Assembly: GCF_900141875.1 (NCBI RefSeq)
Contig: NZ_FQZE01000032.1
Coordinates: forward strand, 1 to 46,432
Origin: Tangfeifania diversioriginum
GTDB taxonomy: Bacteria; Bacteroidota; Bacteroidia; Bacteroidales; Prolixibacteraceae
DNA length: 46,432 nucleotides
Reading direction: 5' to 3'
The notes beneath the pieces are model-generated. The model was not told the origin of the DNA. It searched no databases and saw nothing but the letters and a program-made list of their open reading frames with translations. The first letter of the stretch is position 1. Each line of letters begins with the position of its first letter. Below are positions 17,883 to 24,264 of the stretch, in pieces. A program made the position numbers and the translations under genes.

Positions 17883-18487
17883 GCGTTACGGCTCATCTCG
17901 GTGTTTTCAATCATTTTAAACAACATTTCGCGCGCCCTGAAAAGCTGGGCTTTAACGGTGCCCAGCGGAAGGCCCAGTTCTTTGGCAATTTCTTCGTATG
18001 AATATTCGCGAAAATAACGCAGCTCCACTAGCATCCGGTATCGGGGTTTCAACCTTCTTACAATGCGGTGAAGCAAAATGGCTTTTTGTTGCCTGATGAG
18101 TTTTTCCTCGGGATCGGGTTCTTTCGATTTCAATCTCACTGCCTCGTTGTTTTGGCCGGATTCGTTATTTTCTATGGTAACATAAGTTCCTTTTTTGCGG
18201 CGCAAGAAATCGATACAGTTGTTTGATGCAATTTTAAAAAGCCATGTGCTAAACGCATAGGTGGGAGAATACTGATGAATATTTTTGAACGCTTTACCAA
18301 ATGCCTCGAGGGTGAGATCTTCCGCATCGTTCCGGTTATTTACCATTTTGAGCAACATAAAATAAATGGCATCTTTGTAACGCCCAAGCAACCGTGTGAA
18401 CGCTTTCTCGTCGCCATCCAGCGCTTTTTGCACGAGTTCGTAGTCACGGAGTGCCTTTTCTGACAAATTTACTTTTTGCTCTTCCAT
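17879..18487 (-). CDS. ECF RNA polymerase sigma factor (no adjacent anti-sigma gene)
   Basis: A 202-residue sigma-70 family protein. Region 2 spans about residues 24-95 (FTRLLGRYKDAIYFMLLKM, then NDAEDLTLEAFGKAF and FSTWLFKIASNNCIDFLRRKK). Region 4 spans about 140-190 (LKPRYRMLVELRYFREYSYEEIAKELGLPLGTVKAQLFRARE). No FecR or other anti-sigma gene adjoins it; instead it overlaps a glycosyltransferase gene by 19 bp upstream and rsmG by 4 bp downstream. This is a general-type ECF factor whose regulon cannot be read from the window. Confidence 0.93.
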   Translation of the reverse strand: MEEQKVNLSEKALRDYELVQKALDGDEKAFTRLLGRYKDAIYFMLLKMVNNRNDAEDLTLEAFGKAFKNIHQYSPTYAFSTWLFKIASNNCIDFLRRKKGTYVTIENNESGQNNEAVRLKSKEPDPEEKLIRQQKAILLHRIVRRLKPRYRMLVELRYFREYSYEEIAKELGLPLGTVKAQLFRAREMLFKMIENTEMSRNA

Positions 18488-19620
18488 TTTTGGTTGCCTC
18501 TGTGTAAATATAAATATCCCTGGTAACCTAATTTCAAGTAAGGCATAATTAAAGCATACACTAACGAAGATAAGAATAATTTACTTTCATTCAAATGTTT
18601 CAGGGATATTTTTATGATAAACGAAAACGCTGCGAAATAAACAATTAACAAGAAAGAAAACACCGGCCACAAATCAACAAACAGGAAAAGCAATAGAATT
18701 GCAAACGGTAGAAACACCAGTGCTAAAGTCTTTTCGAAAAAAAGGACCAGTCTTTTCCCAAAAGGTAAATAGTTTCGTATATGCATTTCTTTTTTCAGTA
18801 AATCAGTGAAATGACTGCATGTTACCGGCAACTCCTTTTTTATTGCAGTTGAGTGAGTGAAGTTAATTTCCGTATTATTTTTAGTAATAAATGTATTGAT
18901 TACCAGCTCCAGGTTAGCAAAAGGCTCTTTCACTTTCGGGCCAAAACCGCCTGCCTCAAAATACCTGGATTTACGGAAGGCAACATTCTCTTCGAAATTG
19001 ATAAACGACAGGCCGTTCAATATAAAACCGAAACTTTTTAACTGCTGAAAGAAACATTCGGAACGGTAAAGCCGATTAAAAAATTTACCTGTGTCAACAA
19101 GATTGGAATAGTTCACTACAACATTCTTATCTTTTCCACTGAAAGAAGAAACCACCTCTGCCCAATTTTCTCCTGTGGAAGAAATTTCAGGTGGAATTAC
19201 CATTGCCCATTCATGCCGGGCTGCTTTCAATGCAATATTCCGGGCCATTTTTTCTGAATAACGGGTTTCCTGAGGCAATGAAGAAATTCTCAGATTGTTA
19301 CAATTTATTTTAAAAATCCCTACTACTGAAAGCGAATTATCCTGCGAAAAATCGTCAACGGCAATAACTTCGGAATCCGGTTTGACTGATGCCAACAACG
19401 GAGCCAAATTCTTTTCCAGGTTTTTCTCTTCATTTCTAAAAGCCAATAGCAATGAAACGGGGGAATGACCAATTCGTTCAGGTTTTTTCAGCAACAAAAC
19501 CCTGCCCGTAAATAAAAAAAGATAAATTATCCTCAACAGATAAATACCAAAAAATATACTAATAACTACCCACTCATATAAATGGAAACGGGCAATAGCA
19601 GCTAACAATGATTCAACCAT
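18469..19620 (-). CDS. Membrane glycosyltransferase, family 2-like
   Basis: A 383-residue protein with an N-terminal membrane segment (about 16-42), a GT-A-fold domain (about 50-280) and two to three C-terminal membrane segments (about 290-350). GT2 hallmarks are PVSLLLAFRNEEKNLEKNLA, the nucleotide-sugar motif VIAVDDFSQDNS, and a later AGGFGPK with an acceptor-region Glu. It presumably transfers a sugar to a lipid-linked or envelope acceptor on the cytoplasmic face. It leads the operon with the ECF sigma gene and rsmG; the functional link is unclear. The exact product is unknown. Confidence 0.8.
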   Translation of the reverse strand: MVESLLAAIARFHLYEWVVISIFFGIYLLRIIYLFLFTGRVLLLKKPERIGHSPVSLLLAFRNEEKNLEKNLAPLLASVKPDSEVIAVDDFSQDNSLSVVGIFKINCNNLRISSLPQETRYSEKMARNIALKAARHEWAMVIPPEISSTGENWAEVVSSFSGKDKNVVVNYSNLVDTGKFFNRLYRSECFFQQLKSFGFILNGLSFINFEENVAFRKSRYFEAGGFGPKVKEPFANLELVINTFITKNNTEINFTHSTAIKKELPVTCSHFTDLLKKEMHIRNYLPFGKRLVLFFEKTLALVFLPFAILLLFLFVDLWPVFSFLLIVYFAAFSFIIKISLKHLNESKLFLSSLVYALIMPYLKLGYQGYLYLHRGNQKWKSKK

Positions 19621-19786
19621 TATGAAAAAATAACAGGGTAAAAATACGTCGCGCCAAAAATGGAAACATTACGTACAATTTCAAAATATTTCTTTCGAAA
19701 ATAACAGCAATTTGTTCAAATTTTGAATTAGGATTAATTAACACCTTCAACCCAATCCAATTCAGGTTCAATTCGTGCAGAATGGC

Positions 19787-19794
19787 TATATTTG
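19787..19794 (+). promoter_or_regulatory. Probable -7 element for tgt-lptG
   Basis: TATATTTG matches the Bacteroidota -7 consensus TAnnTTTG exactly, 18 bp before the tgt start codon. No clear TTG -33 box is present at the usual distance. Confidence 0.4.
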
Positions 19795-19812
19795 CCATCT
19801 TGAAAATAGGTT

Positions 19813-20940
19813 ATGAAATTTAAGGTTACAGCAACAACAAGCAATTCAAGAGCAAGGGCAGGTGTTATTACCACTGATCACGGTACTATTGAAACGCCAA
19901 TTTTCATGCCTGTGGGCACAGCAGGTTCAGTAAAAGGAATCCACTCCCGCGATTTACAGGAAGACATAAAAGCACAAATAATTTTAGGCAACACGTATCA
20001 CCTTTACCTCCGCCCGGGGATTGAAGTAATTGAAAAAGCCGGAGGGCTGCACAAATTCAACCGCTGGAACGGTCCGATATTAACCGACAGCGGGGGTTAC
20101 CAGGTTTTTTCGCTGGGCGACATCCGCAAGCTCACCGAGGAAGGTGCCCGGTTTCAGTCGCACATCGACGGATCATACCATAGTTTCACACCCGAAAATG
20201 TAATCGACATACAGCGATCAATTGGGGCCGATATCATGATGGCATTTGATGAATGCACTCCCGGAGATGCCGATTATGCTTATGCAAAAAAATCGCTCGA
20301 GCTAACCCAGCGCTGGCTCGACCGCTGTATTAACCAATTTGAAAACACTCAGTCCAAATACGGATACAGCCAAACGCTTTTCCCAATTGTTCAGGGAAAT
20401 ACTTTTGCTGATTTACGACAAAAAGCCGTTGCTCATGTTATATCGCATAATGCCGACGGTTATGCCATCGGAGGCCTGTCGGTTGGAGAACCGGAAGAAG
20501 CCATGTACGAAATGACCGAAATTTGCACGGCCGACCTCCCTGAAGACAAACCGCGGTACCTGATGGGAGTGGGCACTCCAATAAACATTTTGGAAGGTAT
20601 TGACAGGGGAGTTGATATGTTCGACTGCGTTATGCCAACTCGCAACGGCCGTAACGGAATGCTTTTTACATCGGATGGAATCATCAACATAAGAAATAAA
20701 AAATGGCAAAACGACCACTCGCCTGTCGATGAAAATGGCACTTCCTTTGTTGATCAATATTCAAAAGCTTATTTAAGGCACCTGATTATTTCAAACGAAA
20801 TGCTCGGGGCACAAATAGCCAGCCAACACAACCTTGCATTCTATTTATGGCTCGTAAAAACTGCCCGTCAAAAAATTGCAGAGGGTGGGTTCAGGGCCTG
20901 GAAAGAAGAAATGACAGAACGATTAAAAGAAAGATTGTAG
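19813..20940 (+). CDS. tgt: Queuine/preQ1 tRNA-guanine transglycosylase, zinc cysteines absent
   Basis: Exchanges guanine-34 for preQ1 in Asn, Asp, His and Tyr tRNAs on the pathway to queuosine. Visible marks are ILTDSGGYQVFSL with Asp92 (the general acid/base in the family), QGNTFADLR, and VDMFDCVMPTRNGRNG with the nucleophile Asp271. In E. coli the C-terminal structural zinc is held by three Cys (302, 304, 307) and one His. Here that segment reads DENGTSFVDQYSKAYLRHL (306-324) and has no Cys at all, while the family His339 remains. The length of 375 is normal, so the site has been replaced rather than deleted. I believe related Bacteroidota enzymes share this. Confidence 0.95.
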   Translation: MKFKVTATTSNSRARAGVITTDHGTIETPIFMPVGTAGSVKGIHSRDLQEDIKAQIILGNTYHLYLRPGIEVIEKAGGLHKFNRWNGPILTDSGGYQVFSLGDIRKLTEEGARFQSHIDGSYHSFTPENVIDIQRSIGADIMMAFDECTPGDADYAYAKKSLELTQRWLDRCINQFENTQSKYGYSQTLFPIVQGNTFADLRQKAVAHVISHNADGYAIGGLSVGEPEEAMYEMTEICTADLPEDKPRYLMGVGTPINILEGIDRGVDMFDCVMPTRNGRNGMLFTSDGIINIRNKKWQNDHSPVDENGTSFVDQYSKAYLRHLIISNEMLGAQIASQHNLAFYLWLVKTARQKIAEGGFRAWKEEMTERLKERL

Positions 20941-20946
20941 GAGGTA

Positions 20947-22032
20947 ATGAAACTTTATAAAACCATCGACATATACATAACCAAAAAGTTTCTGGGAACT
21001 TTTTTTTATGCTATTACTTTAATACTTAGCATTGCCGTGGTTTTCGACATGTCAGAAAATCTTGACGAATTTTTGTCGAAAGATATTCCCTGGTCAACCA
21101 TTATTTCAGAATATTACCTGAACTTTATTCCCTATTTCGCCAATCTTTTTAGTCCGCTGTTCACATTTATCGCAGTAATATATTTTACATCGAAAATGGC
21201 ATACAACACCGAAATTATTGCCATTCTAAGTAGCGGGGTTTCATACCGCCGGTTAATGCGGCCTTACATGGTTTCTGCATTTATTCTTGCCGCTTTTTCG
21301 TTTACGCTAGGGAATTATATAATTCCACCCGCCAACCGGACAATGAATGAATTCCGGCAATTTTATATTGACAACAACAGACAAACCATTTCGAGCGAAC
21401 GAAATATCCACAGGCAGATTGAGCCCGGCGTTTTTATTTACATGCAGAGTTTTAATGCAAACTACGTGGGGTACCGGTTCACACTCGAACGTTTTGAGGA
21501 TTCCAAACTGGTAGAAAAACTTACGGCAGATAACATTAGATGGGACGAAGAAACAGGCAAATGGGTTATTAACAACTGGTGGAAAAGAACCATTTATGAA
21601 GACCACGAAGAATTTGAAAAGGGCTACCGGCTCGATACAACACTTAACATGACACCAGAAGATTACAAAGTGATGAAAAACGAAATGGAAAATTTCACTA
21701 CCCCGGCACTGAAAAAAGAAATTTCAAAAATGAAATTGAGAGGAGTGAACACGGTAGAATGGGAAATTGAAAGGCACAAGCGATTAGCCGGACCTTTTTC
21801 TGCCTTTATTCTTACAATAATTGGAGTCGGGCTTGCTTCACGTAAAATAAAAGGCGGACTGGGATTACACCTTGGACTGGGATTGCTGCTCAGTTTCTCC
21901 TATATTTTATTCTTACAGGTTTCTACAGTTTTTGCAATAAGCGGGAACACATCCCCTTTCATTGCTGTGTGGATTCCCAACCTGGGGTACAGTATTATTG
22001 CGTTCTTCGTATTCCGCTGGGCAGCAAGATAA
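20947..22032 (+). CDS. LptF/LptG-family lipopolysaccharide export permease
   Basis: A 361-residue permease of the YjgP/YjgQ (LptFG) family. It has three N-terminal membrane helices (about 14-36, 53-78, 99-122), a periplasmic beta-jellyroll domain (about 125-270) and three C-terminal helices (about 280-358). In the Lpt machine such proteins pass LPS from LptB-driven extraction to the LptC/A bridge. SRKIKGGLGLHLGLGLLLSF is typical of the C-terminal part. It starts 6 bp after tgt; a strong Shine-Dalgarno AGGAGG overlaps the tgt stop codon, unusual for this phylum. Whether it is LptF or LptG is not decidable. Confidence 0.88.
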   Translation: MKLYKTIDIYITKKFLGTFFYAITLILSIAVVFDMSENLDEFLSKDIPWSTIISEYYLNFIPYFANLFSPLFTFIAVIYFTSKMAYNTEIIAILSSGVSYRRLMRPYMVSAFILAAFSFTLGNYIIPPANRTMNEFRQFYIDNNRQTISSERNIHRQIEPGVFIYMQSFNANYVGYRFTLERFEDSKLVEKLTADNIRWDEETGKWVINNWWKRTIYEDHEEFEKGYRLDTTLNMTPEDYKVMKNEMENFTTPALKKEISKMKLRGVNTVEWEIERHKRLAGPFSAFILTIIGVGLASRKIKGGLGLHLGLGLLLSFSYILFLQVSTVFAISGNTSPFIAVWIPNLGYSIIAFFVFRWAAR

Positions 22033-22209
22033 TTGATTTCCATTTTTGCATAAATACATAAACTTATCCTGTTCCCGGCAACGAGTTGAATTACGTTTCA
22101 ATTTTAATCATTCAAACTTTACGTATAATAATTCGATTCGTATTGTATCATTGGCAGGTAATTTACGTAATGCAAAACAGCTATTAAGGCTGCCAACTGA
22201 AAAAATTTA

Positions 22210-22217
22210 TAATTTTG
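22210..22217 (+). promoter_or_regulatory. Possible -7 element for the carboxyltransferase operon
   Basis: TAATTTTG matches TAnnTTTG, about 62 bp before the chosen start at 22280. Its position inside the open frame that extends upstream supports the shorter start. No clear -33 box was seen. Confidence 0.35.
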
Positions 22218-22279
22218 TCGCGATTAATAAAGAAAACGCCCTGTTGAAAAAGGGAATTTTAAATTTAAAATCAAACTTT

Positions 22280-23824
22280 ATGTCATTAAGAAGTAACGTT
22301 CTTGATCTTCGGAAAAGAAAAAGGGAAGTTCAAAAAGGCGGTGGCGACAAGGCCATCGAGAAACAGGCTAAAATGGGTAAATTAACTGCCCGTGAACGTA
22401 TCCTGGCCCTTTTGGATAAAAATTCCTTTCACGAATACGACCTGTTTGTGGAACACAGCGCCAAAGATTTCGGCATGGAATCTAAAATATTACATGGCGA
22501 TGGCGTGATTATCGGAACAGGAACCATTTACAACAAGCCGATATGTATTTTCGCCCAGGATTTCACTGTAGCCGGTGGCTCGCTGGGGATGATGCACGCC
22601 AGGAAAATAACCAAGATTATGGATCACGCCCTGAAAATGCGTGTCCCATTAATTGGAATTAACGACTCGGGAGGCGCCCGTATTCAGGAAGGTGTAAATT
22701 CACTTGCCGGATATGGTGAAATTTTCTTCCGAAATACCCTGGCTTCCGGTGTAATTCCTCAGATTTCGGTAATTCTTGGTCCCTGTGCAGGCGGGGCGGT
22801 ATATTCACCCGCGCTAACCGATTTTGTTTTTGTGGTTGAAAACATCTCAAAAATGTTTATTACCGGACCAAGTGTAATAAAATCGGTGCTGGGCGAAGAA
22901 ATCACAATGGAAGAACTTGGCGGGGCCCGCGTTCATGCCGAACTTACAGGTAATGCTCATTTCTTCTCAACCAGCGAACTGGAATGTTTCGAGCAGATAA
23001 AAAAACTAATCAGCTACATTCCGAGAAATAACGGAACAAAAGCATTGCCTTTCCCGCCAAAACCCCCCAAAAAAGGGAAGAAAATTGAAGACATTGTTCC
23101 TGGCGATCCCCGCATTCCGTACGATGTTCGTGACATCATAAAAAGTGTTACCGACAGTTCTGAATTCTTCGAAATTATGGAAAGCTTTGCCCCGAACATT
23201 GTTATTGGATTTGGACGAATGGAAGGTGATACCGTTGGGTTTGTTGCCAACCAGCCCATGGTTTTGGCCGGCGTACTCGATACCGACAGCTCCGACAAAG
23301 CAGGTCGTTTTATCCGGTATTGCGATGCATTTAACATTCCCATCGTCACACTCGAAGACTTGCCGGGATATTTGCCCGGAGTTGACCAGGAACATGCCGG
23401 GGTAATCCGCCACGGAGCAAAAATATTGTATGCCTATAGTGAAGCCACTGTGCCAAAGGTTACCGTTATTTTGCGGAAAGCTTATGGTGGTGGGTACATT
23501 GCAATGAACTCTCGCCACCTGCGCGCCGATTTTGTTTTTGCATGGCCAACTGCCGAAATTGCAGTAATGGGCCCCGAAGGGGCAGCCAATATTGTTTTCC
23601 GCAAAGAAATATCGGAAGCGGAAAACCCTGAAGAGGTGCGACAGGAAAAAATTCAGGAATACAAGAAAAAATTCGCCAACCCTTATGTTGCAGCAGCCCA
23701 GGGATATATTGACGAGGTTATTGAACCGAAAGAAACAAGGGGCAGAATTTTGCACGCGATGAAAGTTTCGGAAAACAAAAGCATTGCCCTGCCCCGGAAG
23801 AAGCATGGTATTCCTCCATTTTAA
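22280..23824 (+). CDS. Acyl-CoA carboxylase carboxyltransferase subunit (propionyl/methylmalonyl-CoA type)
   Basis: A 514-residue biotin-dependent carboxyltransferase of the PccB/MmdA family, moving a carboxyl group between biotin and an acyl-CoA. The crotonase-like N-half has FAQDFTVAGGSLGMMHARKI and INDSGGARIQEGVNSLAGYGE (oxyanion glycines). The C-half has FEIMESFAPNIVIGFGRMEG, LPGYLPGVDQEHAGVIRHGAK and AYGGGYIAMNSR. The open frame extends upstream to 22046, but that part is AT-rich and unlike the family; Met at 22280 (MSLRSNVLDL) gives the normal length. A biotin-carrier gene follows by 17 bp. No biotin carboxylase is present here, so it may act in a decarboxylase or transcarboxylase, or with a distant partner. 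Confidence 0.93.
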   Translation: MSLRSNVLDLRKRKREVQKGGGDKAIEKQAKMGKLTARERILALLDKNSFHEYDLFVEHSAKDFGMESKILHGDGVIIGTGTIYNKPICIFAQDFTVAGGSLGMMHARKITKIMDHALKMRVPLIGINDSGGARIQEGVNSLAGYGEIFFRNTLASGVIPQISVILGPCAGGAVYSPALTDFVFVVENISKMFITGPSVIKSVLGEEITMEELGGARVHAELTGNAHFFSTSELECFEQIKKLISYIPRNNGTKALPFPPKPPKKGKKIEDIVPGDPRIPYDVRDIIKSVTDSSEFFEIMESFAPNIVIGFGRMEGDTVGFVANQPMVLAGVLDTDSSDKAGRFIRYCDAFNIPIVTLEDLPGYLPGVDQEHAGVIRHGAKILYAYSEATVPKVTVILRKAYGGGYIAMNSRHLRADFVFAWPTAEIAVMGPEGAANIVFRKEISEAENPEEVRQEKIQEYKKKFANPYVAAAQGYIDEVIEPKETRGRILHAMKVSENKSIALPRKKHGIPPF

Positions 23825-23841
23825 ACTAAAACATTACTGGC

Positions 23842-24177
23842 ATGACAAAAGAGAAAAAAGAATTAAAAAGTTTAGTGGTTCAGGGCACGGTTTATCAAAC
23901 CAATTTAACCTGGAAATTCGAAAACAGGGTGAAATGGGAAACACCAAATCCTAACTACATTTATTCGTTTATACCCGGTACAGTTATTGACATTTTTGTG
24001 AAACCGAAAGAAAAAGTAAAAGAAGGGGAAACCCTGTTGTTGCTCGAAGCAATGAAAATGCAAAACCAGGTACGGATGCCTTTCGACGGACAAATTGTAA
24101 AAATCCACATTAAGAAAGACCAGGTAATACCTAAAAAATACCTGATGCTTGAAATTAAACCACTAAAATTAAAGTAG
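23842..24177 (+). CDS. Biotin/lipoyl carrier protein (biotin carboxyl carrier subunit)
   Basis: A 111-residue protein whose C-terminal half is a biotinyl domain. The motif EAMKM (69-73) holds Lys72, the biotinylation site, with the usual hydrophobic flanks (GETLLLLEAMKMQNQVRMPFDG). It should carry carboxyl-biotin to the carboxyltransferase encoded 17 bp upstream. The N-terminal 35 residues are a short extension of unknown function. A strong terminator follows, so the two-gene operon ends here. Confidence 0.92.
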   Translation: MTKEKKELKSLVVQGTVYQTNLTWKFENRVKWETPNPNYIYSFIPGTVIDIFVKPKEKVKEGETLLLLEAMKMQNQVRMPFDGQIVKIHIKKDQVIPKKYLMLEIKPLKLK

Positions 24178-24207
24178 TTTAAAAATAGAATTACGCTAAT
24201 AATTCAA

Positions 24208-24237
24208 AACCGTGCAATTCATTTTGTGCGGTTTTTT
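24208..24237 (+). terminator. Intrinsic terminator after the biotin-carrier gene
   Basis: AACCGTGCAA (24208-24217) pairs with TTGTGCGGTT (24224-24233), with two G-U pairs, and runs into six Ts (24232-24237). The GTG that would extend the next gene upstream (24226) lies inside this stem, which argues against that start. Confidence 0.8.
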
Positions 24238-24264
24238 ATTTTTAAAATGATTAGTTTTATAGAA

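Noticed and set aside
19613-19798. 61-residue minus-strand open frame between the glycosyltransferase and tgt
   Set aside because: It overlaps the tgt promoter region, shows no family features and is not needed to explain spacing.
22046-22279. N-terminal extension of the carboxyltransferase frame
   Set aside because: The 78 residues are unlike the family, the segment is AT-rich, and a -7-like element lies inside it; Met at 22280 gives the normal length.
23006-23806. 266-residue minus-strand open frame
   Set aside because: It lies fully antisense to the carboxyltransferase gene and its composition is a mirror of that gene's codon pattern.
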